From assembly GCF_009905375.1 (NCBI RefSeq), contig NC_133649.1:227623275-227687274 (forward strand): a stretch of 64,000 nt of DNA, given 5' to 3'. Below are positions 1 through 12,002 of the stretch, piece after piece. A model generated the notes under the pieces. It worked only from the letters and a program-made list of their open reading frames with translations. It was not told where the DNA came from and did not search any database. The DNA is from Apium graveolens. Its lineage: Eukaryota; Streptophyta; Magnoliopsida; Apiales; Apiaceae. Each line of letters opens with the position of its first letter. Position 1 is the stretch's first letter. The position numbers were made by a program, and so were the translations under genes.

Positions 1-2
1 AC

Positions 3-1973
3 AAGACTGCCATAGAGATCTAGGATGCTCTTGAAACTCAATATCAAGGAACCATGGCCATCAAGAAGAACAGAAGGGCTGTTCTGATTTAAGAATATGA
101 ACACTTTGAGGCCAAGCATGACGAAAGTCTCACTGACATCTATGAAAGATTTCTGACCCTGCTCAACAATCTGTCTTTGGTGGGAAAGGTGTATGATCGA
201 GAGGATTCAAACACCAAGTTTTTGAGAGCCTTGAGTGAAGAATGGGAGACTCAGACTTCAATCATACGACATCAGTATGATCTGAAAGTAATTACTCTGA
301 ATGAAGTCTATGGCATGCTGAGAACTCATGATTTGGAGGTTCAGCAAAGGAGGGAGAGAAAAAGCAACAAAGGGAAATCTATTGCTCTGAAAGTAAATGA
401 TAAAGCTTCAAAAGAAAAGTCTGTTAGAGCTGTAAGAAAGAAGAACAATTTTCCAGAATCAGATACTGATGAGTCATTATCAAATCCTGATGATGATACT
501 GATTCTGAAACTGATAAGAACATGACATATTCTAATGTCATGCAAATGGTCGTATTGCTGGTTAAGGGCTTCTGGAGAATGCAATTCAGGAAGTCTAAGA
601 ACAACAGAAGCTTCAGGAAGAAGTTCACTGGAGGTGAAAGGAAGTCAACTGGGAGAAAAGATGGAAAGGACTCTAAAGCTGGGAAGGTAGACATGACAAA
701 GATCAAATGTTACAATTATGACGAACCTGATCACTTTGTCTCAGAGTGCAAAAAAATAAAGCATGATAAAGGAATGAACAAAGCCCTGATCACTTCAAGC
801 AAGAATTGGATGGACTCTTCTGATTCTGAAAATGATGACATATGCTATGCACTGATGGCTGGATTTGATGATCCTGCTTCCTCTGAGTCTAAGGTACAAA
901 CTCCTTTCTTCTCTTTTGATACTGAGAATATATCTGAGTTGAAATTAATTCTCAAATCTTTTCATGGTAATTTTAAGAATAAGACTCTAGAAAATGATAG
1001 ACTTATAACTGAAATTGAGATCTTGAAATCTAGGAATGAACATTTAGAGTCCGACTTAATAAATTAAATAGATTTGAAGAAAGAATATGAGAGAGCTAAA
1101 CATAAAGTAAAGATTCTTGAGGCTAGATACAGTATGTTAGAAAAAGATCTAGAAAATGAGAGAAAACCTCTTAAAGCCTGGACTGATTCAGGAAAAAAGG
1201 TTCATGAGATAGTCTCAAAGAAAAACTGGAAAGAATGCTTAGGATATAAAGATGGAGTTAAGGATGTTGACACTGAAAATAAAATTACCCTTAAAACTCC
1301 TGTTAAGTTTATCTCTTCAGAAGTTGATGAACCCAAATCCACTTTTGAAAAGGGTTAAACATCAGTATCACAAGAAAAACTAGTAAGTAATAAATCTCAA
1401 AGAAAGGAAAGCAAGAAAACCATTAAGTCTGTTAAGAAAGAAAAGAACATAGGACTTTTGTCAGCAAGACAATTGAAAAAGAAAATAAACAAGCCTCAAA
1501 TAAAAAGTCCTCAAAGAAATAGGAATGGTAAGCAAGGTATTTCTAAAGATTCAAATTACAAGGTTGTTCCCAATGCTCCTAGAAAAACTTGTTTTAAGTG
1601 TGGAAATACTAATCATCTTGCTATTGATTGCAAGAGGAGTAAGAAAATGAAAATTGCTATTCCTGATTCTGATGTTAGGGGTAGATCAGTATTTTATAAA
1701 CCACAAAATCCTTGCTTTCATTGTAGTAGTATTTGGCATTCAATTTATACTTGTAGTTCTTATCACAAGTTGTATCACAATTATTATGAACATTTGCCTA
1801 AGCTTAATAAAGTTGTTTGTGTGCCTAATTCTGTTGGTTTTACTAAATCTGCTTCTGAAAAGACAAATCCTGACAAAGGAAAAACTGTCAAAAGTACTCC
1901 TGACACAAAAAGACTTAAGTTGTCCAAAAATAGGGCCCAACAAGTGTGGGTCCTTAAAAATCCTTCTAATTAA
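3..1973 (+). pseudogene. S1 gag (nucleocapsid), broken
   Basis: This is one reading frame interrupted by stops at 21-23, 90-92, 1065-1067 and 1356-1358. The first part resembles the UBN2-type Gag of plant copia elements, ending in a coiled, charged region (177-1067). Zinc-knuckle-like motifs follow: CYNYD...H...C from 708, where the second Cys is Tyr, then CFKCG...H...C near 1590, and a looser CFHCS...H...C near 1710. The last stretch, up to the stop at 1971-1973, is Lys-rich and basic, suiting RNA binding. Gag should form the cytoplasmic particle and package the RNA. The start codon is outside the window. The stop is followed by a pyrimidine-rich stretch ending in AG, and pol resumes in another frame. 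Confidence 0.75.
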
Positions 1974-2014
1974 TTATTCTTCTGATTGCAGGGTAACAAG
2001 AAAATACACTTGTC

Positions 2015-5000
2015 TTGGATAGTGGATGTTCAGGACACATGACTGGAAATAAATCCCTGTTGTGAGAATTTGAGAAGAAGGCTGGCCCAGATGTATCTTA
2101 TGGAGATGGAAATGTAGGACACACTCTGGGATATGGCAACTAGATAATTGGAAAGGTAGCAATAGAGAATGTAGCTCTGGTGGATGGACTGACGCATAAT
2201 CTTCTGAGCATCAGTCAAATCACTGACAGAGGTTATCATGTTGTATTCTATGATTCACACTGTGAAGTTGTTCATAACAAGTCAAAGAAAATTATCTTGA
2301 TAGGATACAGACATGGTAACATATATGAAGCAATGCTACATGAAAGTCTTGAAAATGAAGCTACTTGCCTTATCTCTAAGGCATCAGTAGATGAGAGCTG
2401 GAACTGGAATAAGAAGCTCTCACATCTCAACTTCAATTCAATCAATGAACTTTCCAAGAAGGAGCTTGTAAGAGGATTGCCAAAAATGCTATACTCATCT
2501 GATGGTCTTTGTGATGCTTTCCAAAAGTCCAAACAAAGAAGAGTATCTTTCAAAAGCAAAACTGAATTCTCAATTTCTGAGCCATATTACATGCTACATC
2601 TGGACCTCTTTGGACCAGTGAACATAATGTCCATCAACACACACTTATAATTGTTGATGATTTCACTAGATATACATGGCTTTATTTTCTACACAAGAAG
2701 GATGAAACTCCAGAAATTCTTCTGGACCATGTAAGACAAATTGAAAATGGATCCACTCATAAAGTGAAAATTCTGAGAAGTGATAATGGCACTGAATTCA
2801 AGAACTCAAAAATGGAGGAATTCTGCAAGTACAAAGGCATATAACAACAATTATCAGCTCCTGGTACACCTCCGCAAAATGGTGTTGTTGAGAGGACATA
2901 ACCTTGATTGAAGCTGGAAGAACTCTACTAGAAGAAGCAAAACTACCCACTTACTTTTGGGCTGAAGCAGTAAACACAACATGTTATACTCAGAATATCA
3001 CTCTGATAAACAGACATGGTGTTACTCCTTATCAAATGCTAAAAGAAAAGAAGCCCAGTCTCAAACATCTTCATGTATTTGGATGTAAGTGCTTTGTTTT
3101 GAGAACTCATAATGATCATCTTGGAAAGTTTGAATCAAAGGCTAATGAAGGAATCTTTGTTGGATACTCACCATCAAAAGCATACAGAGTGTTCAATCTG
3201 AGAACATATACTGTAGTAGTCTCCATAAATGTATCTTTTGATGATAAGAAGATTCCTGGTTTTGAAGAAGACAGTCATGAAGGCATAATCTTTGCAAATG
3301 AAAATGCATTGTTTGAATATGGATCAAACTCTAATGAAATGTCAAATCCTGATGATCCAAATCCTGACACTCCTTCAGATTCTGAAGATAATCACTGTAC
3401 TAACGAACCTGTACATGTTGAGGGGGAGCAACAACAAGGGTCAACTGATGGTACTAACACTGAAGAATCATCTCAAGATTCTTCTCAATCTAATCTCTCA
3501 GAATCGAATGATGATTCAACATCAGATGAACATGAGTCAAGTCCTAATATTTTATCAGGAGATAACACAACAGATTCAGGGGGAGCCTCAAATGCATTTG
3601 ATAAGGCATAAAATTCAGGGGAAGCATCTAGCTCCAGAAGGACACTTCCCAGTACCAGAAAATGGACTAAGGATCATACTCTTGATCTGATCATCGGAAA
3701 TCCTGATGATGGTGTAAAGATAAGAAATACAACTCAGAATGAATATTTATATCATAATCTACTTTCAAAAGAAGAACCAAATAAAGTAGAAGATGCACTT
3801 AAGGATGCAGATTGGGTCATGGCTATGCAAGAAGATATGATTGAGTTCGAAAGAAATGAAGTGTGGAAGCTGGTGCTTAAACCTAAGAACAGGTCAATTG
3901 TAGGCACAAAGTGGGTCTTTAGAAACAAGACTGATTCTGATAGAACAATTATCAGAAACAAGGCAAGGTTGGTGGCTAAAGGATATTCCCAACAAGAAGG
4001 TATTGACTATGATGAGACATTTGCTCCTGTTGCTAGACTGGAAGCAATCAGAATCTTCTTGGCATATGTTGCTCACAAGAAGTTTAAAGTCTTTTAGATG
4101 GCTGTCAAGAGTGCATTTCTCAATGGAAAACTTGAAGAGGAAGTCTATGTTGAACAACCACCAGGATTTGTAGATCCTAAACATCCTGACTATGTTTATA
4201 GACTTGATAAAGCACTCTATGAACTGAAGCAAGCACCTAGAGCATGGTATGAAACCCTTGCTCAGTTTCTACATGAAAGTGGATTCAAAAGAGGTACAAC
4301 AGATAAAACCTTATTTTATCTGAATAAAGATAAAGATTTTCTTTTAGTTCAAATTTATGTGGATGATATCATTTTTGGATCAACTAATCAAACACCGTGT
4401 GATAAGTTTTCAAAGTTGATGCAATCAAGATATCAAATGAGTATGATGGGAGAGATGAGCTACTTCCTAGGCTTGCAGATTAAACAGACTGATAATGGCA
4501 TTTATATTAATCAGTCCAAGTACACGAGAAATCTACTGAAGTGGTTTAATTTGCAAAAAAGTGCAACTGCAAGTACTCCTATGGCAACTGCTACAAAACT
4601 TGATCCCAATGAAGGTACAACAGTTGATGTCACAACTTATAGAGGTATGATTGGTTCTCTTTTATACCTAACTGCTAGCAAGCCAGACATTATATTTGCC
4701 ACTTGTTTGTGTGCAAGATTTCAGGCAAATCCAAGGGAGCCACATCTAATTGCAGTAAAGAGAATTTTCGGATACCTCAATGGTACTGTTTCACTTGGAC
4801 TTTGTTATGCAAGGGAAGCTGATTTTGCATTATGTGGTTATTCAGATGCTGATTTTACTGGATGCAAATAGACATGAAGAGTACATCAGGAAGCTGTCAG
4901 TTTTTAGGAGGCAGATTAGTCTCATGGTTCAGCAAGAAACAGAAATCTATTTCCACTTCAACTGTTGAGGCTGAATATATTGCAGCTGGGAGTTATTGTG

Positions 5001-5299
5001 CTCAATTATTATGGATGAGAAATCAGCTCATGGACTATGGATTATCATTTTCAAAAATCCCTATTTATTGTGATAATCAAAGTTCTATTGCTATGACAGG
5101 AAATTCGGTACAAGACTATCTTACAAAGCACATCAGTATCAGATATCACTTCATAAGAGAGCATGTCATGGAAGGAACCATAGAGCTTCATTTTGTTCAT
5201 ACTGATCAGCAGCTGGCTGATATCTTCACAAAGTCATTACCTGAAGCAACATTTATAAAGCTTGTGAATGAACTTGGTATGGTTAATTGGGACAAGTAA
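2015..5299 (+). pseudogene. S1 pol: protease, integrase, reverse transcriptase, RNase H (copia order), broken
   Basis: Pieces in domain order: aspartic protease motif LDSGCSGHMTG at 2015-2047, with stops at 2063 and 2141; GAG-pre-integrase region 2180-2560; integrase with a VDDF block near 2655, SDNGTEF near 2780 and PQNGVVER near 2875; an acidic Ser/Asn-Pro-Asp-rich linker 3290-3760; reverse transcriptase 3819-4871 with YVDD at 4356-4367; and RNase H 4862-5299 ending in the usual IFTKSLP-like tail. Frames change near 2645 and 2900 and again at 4865, and a TAG sits at 4095-4097. The product would copy and integrate the element, but this copy cannot encode it. Conservation with S2 (63361-63999) in RNase H is obvious by eye. 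Confidence 0.85.
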
Positions 5300-5576
5300 A
5301 TTTATTTCAATTTAATTTGATCAAATCCTGATATGTCCTAAATGCTGTGTTTTTAGATATTAAGCCAGAAATATTTGATATATTTCATTTTTATATGCAT
5401 GAAAAATTAAGTGAATTTATTTGCTAAATGTGCATGTATGAGTAAATATATCATTGTCATCATTACACATCAGTCTAGGGAGACGCGCCTAAAAATGATA
5501 TATTTTGGTTAAATCATTAAGTTAACTCTACACTTAATAATTAATCAGTCCTCTAGTCCCTTGATATTCTCTTGGT

Positions 5577-5584
5577 TATTTAAA
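5577..5584 (+). promoter_or_regulatory. TATA-like box ahead of the 70-aa ORF
   Basis: TATTTAAA lies 91 bp upstream of the ATG at 5675. Between them is a pyrimidine-rich leader (about 5630-5668) like the Y patch of plant core promoters. The position inside the pol-to-aORF spacer of a retroelement suggests an internal promoter, but only sequence resemblance supports this. Confidence 0.35.
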
Positions 5585-5674
5585 CTGTCATTTCAGCTCA
5601 ATCATATAATCTCCTATTCTCACACAAAATGATTCTCTCTCTCTTATTTCTCACTAATTTCTCCTATCACAAAA

Positions 5675-5887
5675 ATGGTTCTTGTAAACATGTTCATGAA
5701 CTATGAGAATTTCAACATCGAGTTCAGTTGTAATGACTTGGAGCAGGAATGGCACATCATCGCCATTCCCGATGAGATATGGAACTTGGTTCCACAAGAG
5801 ATTCAAACAAATCTCCTATTCTTTGAGATGGAATATCAACTCCATCTTGATCGCTTGGAAGAAGCACGTAGAGAGGCTCTTTTTTAG
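5675..5887 (+). CDS. Small 70-aa ORF of unknown function in the S1 spacer
   Basis: I do not recognise this protein. It starts MVLVNMFMNYENFN, is acidic, contains several Trp and Glu residues, and ends in a helical Glu/Arg-rich segment. Reasons to treat it as possibly real: a TATA-like box 91 bp upstream, a CT-rich leader, a favourable AAAATGG start context, and a 3' region with AATATT/AATGAA near 6052-6065 that resembles a plant polyadenylation signal. It lies between the end of pol and the start of the aORF, where a copia element normally has only non-coding sequence. S2 has no counterpart in its shorter spacer. It may be a captured gene fragment, a lineage-specific accessory ORF, or chance. 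Confidence 0.4.
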   Translation: MVLVNMFMNYENFNIEFSCNDLEQEWHIIAIPDEIWNLVPQEIQTNLLFFEMEYQLHLDRLEEARREALF

Positions 5888-6588
5888 CAAGAACGGATCA
5901 TCCGTCTTACAGTGCTAGTTGTCAATAGTAGGAGGAACTAATTGACAACCTTAGTTCTTAGACCAAGGCTGTTGATGTTCACCATCTTAGACTAGGACTA
6001 TCTTGTAATCTTTTGCATGTAATCTACAAATGTCATGAAATGTACTCTTCTGAAATATTAATGAAATTTCTTTTGATTGCAAGTTTAGTCTATGCTTATC
6101 TCGTATTGTATGCATGTGAACGTTCTTATTGAAGCTTGTTAATCTTTACATCATCTATTTAAATTGTATATCTTGATGTTTGTTTTGATTAAAATTGTGG
6201 TTTGCTATTAATTTATGCTACTTTGATAATTAACTATTGAATTCGAATCGATATATCCTGAGATTATCAAATCCTGACAGAAGAAAGGTTTCAAATACTG
6301 ACGACAGGTCAGCATGTTCTAATTCATATTATTAGTGTTAATTAATCTCTGAGTAAGGTTTATTACTACAATTAAGTGTCTCACTTAATTAATAATTAAT
6401 GGTGGATTATCTAATAAATAAATTTCTACAGTTATGTCTTGACATATCTGTATGTATTTTGTATTTACTTCCGCAATTTACTCCACCATCGAAGTCTATT
6501 ACTCAGTAATTATTCCCTGTTCGAAGTCAAATTCACTAAGTTACCTTCTTCATACGAGTGTGTTATACCTATTTCTGAATAGTGAAGC

Positions 6589-6595
6589 TATAAAA
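6589..6595 (+). promoter_or_regulatory. TATA box (TATAAAA) ahead of the S1 aORF
   Basis: A consensus TATAAAA lies 89 bp before the ATG at 6684, in the same relative place as a TATA-like box before the S2 aORF (62918-62925, minus strand). Two different elements with a TATA about 90-115 bp before the aORF start suggest the ORF has its own promoter. This is inference from sequence. Confidence 0.4.
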
Positions 6596-6683
6596 CGAGA
6601 AGAAATTATGTGACACAGTCGTCATACATATAGTTTCACTGTGCACATCTCACGTTTACTCTCTTTCACAAGCTATTCATATC

Positions 6684-9087
6684 ATGACAACGTCTGAAGT
6701 TTCACCACTCTTCAGTCAAACCACAATTATTCATGGAAATACATTTGACACTAACAATTACTTAGCTCTGCTTACACATCAGCAGCTACCATCATCTTTG
6801 ATGATATTCAGGATTTTCTACTTCAATGTCCAATTGGGTATGCGCTTACGAATCCTGTTAAGGTGTCATACATGGTTGTCATGCAGGTTTGGAATACAGC
6901 TGTGGTAAATTCAACAAACACTGGCTTTTTCTTTGAATATAAGGGCCAAAGATATGAAGTTGATGCTGATATTATGCTTCAAGCCTTGAGATTGCCTGCT
7001 CTTGATGGTGCTCCTGACACTCATACCACTGAGCAACTGTTTGATATGCTAAGGACTTTAGGCTATTAAGGAGAAATCACAACCATTGGAAAACTGGCCA
7101 GGACTAAACTGAAAAGAGAGTGGAACTTTTTCTTTGACTGCATCAGTAGGTGTTTCTTGAATAAAACAACAAACTTTGATGCTCTTCCATCCACTTCTCT
7201 GAGAATTGGGTACTCTCTTCTTTACTCTGGTAATTTTGATTATGGTAATACTATATTACAGTTAATAATTGCTAGGAGAGCAGATGCTTCAGGAGTAATA
7301 GGGTATACTAGATTTTTACAACTAATTTTCAATTTTCTATGCCCTAATGCTATTTTCGATGATGATGAATTACTCCCTATTTTTGAAATTTCTGAAAAAG
7401 CAATCACTGATCACATTAAAAGGGATGAAAAGAATAAATTTTCAGGACCACCCTTTCTTCCTAGAGAGGTCAGGCAATTTTTATTAAGAAATAGACCTAC
7501 TCCTATACAAGTGCCTGCAAATCCTGATGCTGGCACCTCTGTAACAATTCCTGATGCTGAGAATCAAGAAACCACCCATCTTGTTTCTAACCCAAGCATT
7601 TCTTCTTCCAAATAGCAAACACACCAAGCCTCTAAAATAGCCTTCTCTGCTATCTCTCAAAAGACATCAGTTGTAACAAAGAAAAGGTTGTTTAAGAAAT
7701 CTGTCACATCTGGACAGAAAGCTAAACAAGCCTCACTGAGTGAGAGTGAGAAGAAAGAAGACTGTTTTCCAATCAGGAAGAGAAGACTGATCATACAAAA
7801 TGATTTTAACTCAGATGATCAGATGCCAATAAGGTCTTTATAAAAAATCAAGATGTCCATTGATCAACATTCTAATGACTTGATTGACACTACTGGAACC
7901 AAGGAGCCAACTACTGATGCTAGTGCTCTGCTTGACAAACTTCCAGTAAATGAAGCAACTACTGAACACAAGAAAATTTTAAAGAGCCAGTTGAAAAGAA
8001 AAAGTGAAGAAATAGTTGGATACATCAAAAAGAAGAAGAAGACTCAGCCTCTTGCCAAGGATGTCTGTACACAAGAACCTAAATATCAAAGGGATTTAGC
8101 AATTATAACACATCCAGTCACACAAGAACCATCTTATCAAAGGGAAGATGCAGAAAATGAGGCTGCACAGATTATTGTTAATATTGCTCAGAGTGATCTT
8201 CTTGCTGACTCTGTTCAACTGCTACAGGAAAAGCAAACTAATCAGGAGATACTGTCAAAGGTGGATGCAATCATAAACGATCCTATTTTTGAGAAGAGCA
8301 CGCAAGAACCTTCCCCAAGCATTGCTGAAGCAGCTCACATGTCTCAGACTCCACAAGAACCATCAGTTCAAAGTACTGATGCTGGTCTTTCACCTTCTCC
8401 TGAAAGATCAAATCCTGATGTTACAACAGCTCCTACTGAGAATCATCCTTCAACTGCACTAGCTACTATTGTTGATCCATTACTGGTTGCTAGTTGAAAA
8501 AAGCATTCTAATGTGTTGTTTGTTCCTCCACTTTCATCACTTCCACTTGAGGACCCACCTTCAGGTATTGCTAACTTCTCATATATTCTCATGTTTACAT
8601 GATTATAAATAGTCTCTTCTTTGAGGTTAACTCTATTTATATGACAAACATACAACTCTTCTCAGCCATCTCTTATTTCTTTGCTACATGTGTAATTGAG
8701 CCTTTCTGTGAGACTGTGTGAAAATATTAGATTAAAAAAAAATTAGTGGAAGTCTCTCCTGTACTGGCAAAAGGAGAGGTAGCTTTGAAACAAGAATCTT
8801 ATAAGTTTTTCTTTACTTATAAAGTTTCTTCTGTGAGAGTAATAGTACTCTTAAAAGTAATACATTGTGTGAGAAGTGTTGAAAAGAACAAAGAGATTTA
8901 GGTGTTAACATGTTTCTGTTTCAGGATCTCATCAGCCAGATGCATCTCTGGCAAAGAATCTGGATAAAGGCAAGGCAATTCTGCCTGATTCTACAAATTC
9001 TTCTGATGGGCTGTCTGATTCAGATAATGATAGTGATGAGGATGATTCTGACTAAACTCAGCTTAAGTCTGCAATTGATGCATCCAA
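6684..9087 (+). pseudogene. S1 additional ORF (aORF), 5' part with an intron, cut by gypsy G1
   Basis: Homologous by eye to the N-terminal part of the S2 aORF (58316-62809): both have a motif around VWNTA / IWTTAEFNS, then FxYKGxxYxV / FTLKGKNHCI, then a short segment ending in two or three leucines. After a frameshift near 6870 and a break near 7070, the frame runs from about 7074 with stops at 7613-7615, 7841-7843 and 8495-8497. The middle is Ser/Thr/Pro/Gln-rich with repeated QEP and NPD peptides and a basic KKKKK patch. A GT-AG intron (8565-8924) is predicted. The gypsy element enters at 9088 and the frame resumes at 21813. Such ORFs have been called env-like in Sireviruses, but no signal peptide or membrane segment is visible here. 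Confidence 0.65.
8565..8924 (+). other. Predicted GT-AG intron in the S1 aORF
   Basis: The donor is CAG|GTATTG and the acceptor TTTCTGTTTCAG|GA. The 360-bp interval has stops in the aORF frame and is AT-rich, while removing it keeps the frame on both sides. Codon structure on the right side (Ser/Asp-rich, SDSDNDSDEDD) continues the low-complexity style of the left side. No cDNA evidence is available. Confidence 0.5.
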
Positions 9088-11250
9088 TGTAATAACCCCA
9101 ATTTTTTTTTGGAATTTTTGAAACCCTTATGAATAGTGATTTCGCTGATTATGCTGAATAAAAAAACATTTCATACCACACTATGTAGGGGTTCTTTTAT
9201 TGTTATTCTGAGATCTTATTAGCACTCTATATGATATATAAGTGTATGTAAAGATCGTAAGAATCCAAATTCAAACACTTTGATTTTTCCCGAAAATCCA
9301 TCAGATACCGAAAGAATTGAGTACAAGGTAACAGGATAAAAATGATTTAAATTCAAGGATTATAAGAGAGGATCATAAAAGGAATATAATGTATTGAGAA
9401 AGGTTAAGGAAACCCAAGTAATAAGATCCCGGATATGATCCCTCAAACGACGAACGAGAACGAAAGTTAAGCGAACCGTAAAACAAATAAGCGACCAAGA
9501 GACAAGCTTGTACAAGAAGCCAAGGATTGTGACATCATCAAGCCACAAGGAAGAGACATGTGGCAAATGGATGACTTAGGCATGGTGACATAAGCATGAC
9601 AAATGGAGGGATTGGTTGGTTGATTTTAATCCATTCATTTTTTACCATGGTAAAAGGATAATTAACAAAACAAAACAAAGCAACCAAGCCAAAACAAATC
9701 AAAAACACAAAATACAAGTTGACTTTCATTTCCTTCAAAAAGCTCTCGGCCAAAACCAGAGCAGCAACTTCAAACTACCATATCTCCTTCAATACTCATT
9801 CAAATAGTATGTTCTATAGCTCTTTGAAAAAGGTATTGAGATGGTCTACAACTCTTGTTCACAAGTCTCGTCCAAATAAGCAAAGTAACACCCTCGTTTT
9901 GACAGTTCTTTCAATCTGACTTTTAGAAACTTCAAAACCTAACTTTGTGTTCTTGATTTCTTTGGAAAGATCAAGCTTGTAGGAGGCTCCCTAAGACTTC
10001 CTAGCTACTCTAATCACTCCAAGGAAGGTATAACACCTCCAAACCCTAACTTTACTTTGAGTATTATGATGGTTTTGATGGTTATAGTAAATGAGAAGCA
10101 TGATGCTTGTGTGTTTAGAGTTTGGATTGAATTTGTAGTGATTTGGATGTTGAAATCTTGTTTATAGTTAATGAAACTTAAGTATAGCTAGTAGTTCATG
10201 TGTGGGGTTGTATAAATTGGAAAATCTTGAGGTTTGGGGACTGATGTAGTAAGGTTTGGATGAGGGTTGGTTGTATTGTTGGTTGTGAGTTGAATGGTGG
10301 TTGTTTGGAGTGGTTTAAAAATTGGAAATTGCGTAAATATAAACGTCATAATGCCCGATTTTCCTTAACTGTTCTGTTCTTAACTTTAGGACCCGTGAAC
10401 TCACTGAAAGATTCTAACCTTTGCCATGTTTAGATAGTTCATGTTACGAGCTTCGTTTTGATATGTGGTTTGCTTGAATCCGATGTACGGTTTAGGAGAA
10501 ACGACCGTATTAAGTAACGGCATTTCGCGAACGAACCATTACCCCTCGCCTTACTTTGAAACCATGGTTAAGGCCCTTAAATGACTAATTGGAGTATGAA
10601 ACAATTATGTAAAGTGGACTAGGCAGTTGGTAGGAGATTCGCAAAAGCGTTGCCTTAAAATTCGTAACGGTTAATTTATTAAAAATGGTGGAGCCGAGGG
10701 TACTCGAATGACTTATGTGATTTGTTAAGCTCAGAAATGACCATAAGCAAACGTTAGGGTTCAATTGGTTAAAGTCTAGTTTCTTAAGCGACCATGGTTT
10801 AATTCTGGCTTATGTTGTTGGTCATAGGTTACCGGACCAACTCTAAGCTTAAGTCTACCCCGGAGCACTCATACAAGTTTTCTACCCGTTATACTGTTGT
10901 GGTGATGTATATATATATGCATTATCTTGTGATAGATGCATGATTGTTATTAGCAAATCTTGCGATATATTGGAGCATGTTGATATGGTTTATATGCATG
11001 CCTGTTTCATAATATTGATATCTAACTGTTGATTCAAATGCTTATAAGTTGCATAATACCTATGCTAGAGATAAGCAGTAATTGCGTATACCGTTAGTAT
11101 AGGGGACCCAAAGGCGAACATTTTCTAAACCGGGAGTCGATGTTCCCGAGTATAATATATATATATATATTTATTTATTTATTTATTTATATATATATTG
11201 ATATAGTTTTCAAAACTATTAATCGAATAAGGTTTATTCGATAACTTTAT

Positions 11251-11418
11251 TTTATTTAATGAATATTATTTTGAATATTCATTCGAGGACTTATGACTCC
11301 GCTAACTTTATTTAATGAATATTATTTTGAATATATATTCGAGGACTTATGACTCCGCTTACTTTATTTAATGAATATTATTTTGAATATTCATTCGGGG
11401 GCTTATGACTCCGCTCCT
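11251..11418 (+). repeat. 56-bp tandem repeat, three copies, inside the G1 LTR
   Basis: Units at 11251-11306, 11307-11362 and 11363-11418. Each has an inverted core GAATATT...AATATTC followed by TTATGACTCCGCT. The same array recurs in the 3' LTR (about 19883-20050) and, reversed and diverged, in the solo LTR (about 26330-26500), so it is an ancestral feature of the LTR family. Confidence 0.8.
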
Positions 11419-11924
11419 TTTATTAAATATTATTCTTTATTTTATTAAAGAATAATGTTTCGATAATCAAACTTATTTTCGATTATTCAAATAAAGATCG
11501 TACTTTCATATAAGTATATCTTTGGTTATTTATTATTCATTTCAAGTATGAGTCTTAAAACTTCTACTTCAATTATTTTTATAAAGATTATCCTTTATGG
11601 GAATATTATTTAATAATAATATTCAGATATTTTCTAATATATCGGGACTGATTTATTATATTAAATCAGCATTACTCCAAATATTCTTAAAAATGTTTTC
11701 GAGTCTTCAAAATGATTTTAAAAGTTAGAGCGGATCCCAAAACTCATTTTTATATTTAAGATCTTCCTTTCAAAGGGGATTTAAATACTCGCTCAAAACG
11801 TGAGAGATCCGGCTCTGTGGTGTATTTTATATTCGCAACGAGGTTGCTGTTTTGATAAATGAATTGATTACTTACCCAACGTTCGGGAAGTAAGTCCATC
11901 TATTAAGTCGGCATAAGCAACATG

Positions 11925-12002
11925 GGCTCAGTGGGCGTCCATGAAAGTGTAACTGGCTCAGTGGGAGTCCATCAAATGTGTAAGTGGCTGAGTGGCAGTC
12001 CA
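11925..12002 (+). repeat. About 31-bp tandem repeat, 2.5 copies, inside the G1 LTR
   Basis: Three starts of GGCTCAGTGGGCGTCCAT-like units at about 11925, 11955 and 11986, the last variant GGCTGAGTGGCAGTCC. The same three units are in the 3' LTR near 20556-20632. Confidence 0.7.

Larger units (their letters stand above)
5300..6683 (+). other. S1 pol-to-aORF spacer (1.4 kb)
   Basis: Apart from the 70-aa ORF this is AT-rich non-coding sequence. It holds two exact copies of the S1 family word AAATCCTGA (5323 and 6269) plus near copies (around 6250 and 6292), and a TATAAAA box at 6589 ahead of the aORF. The arrangement matches the palindrome-bearing spacer of S2 (62810-63360). Confidence 0.6.

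Noticed and set aside
1974..2014. Intron between S1 gag and pol ending in TTCTGATTGCAG
   Set aside because: No convincing donor; a stop plus frame change between gag and pol explains the layout.
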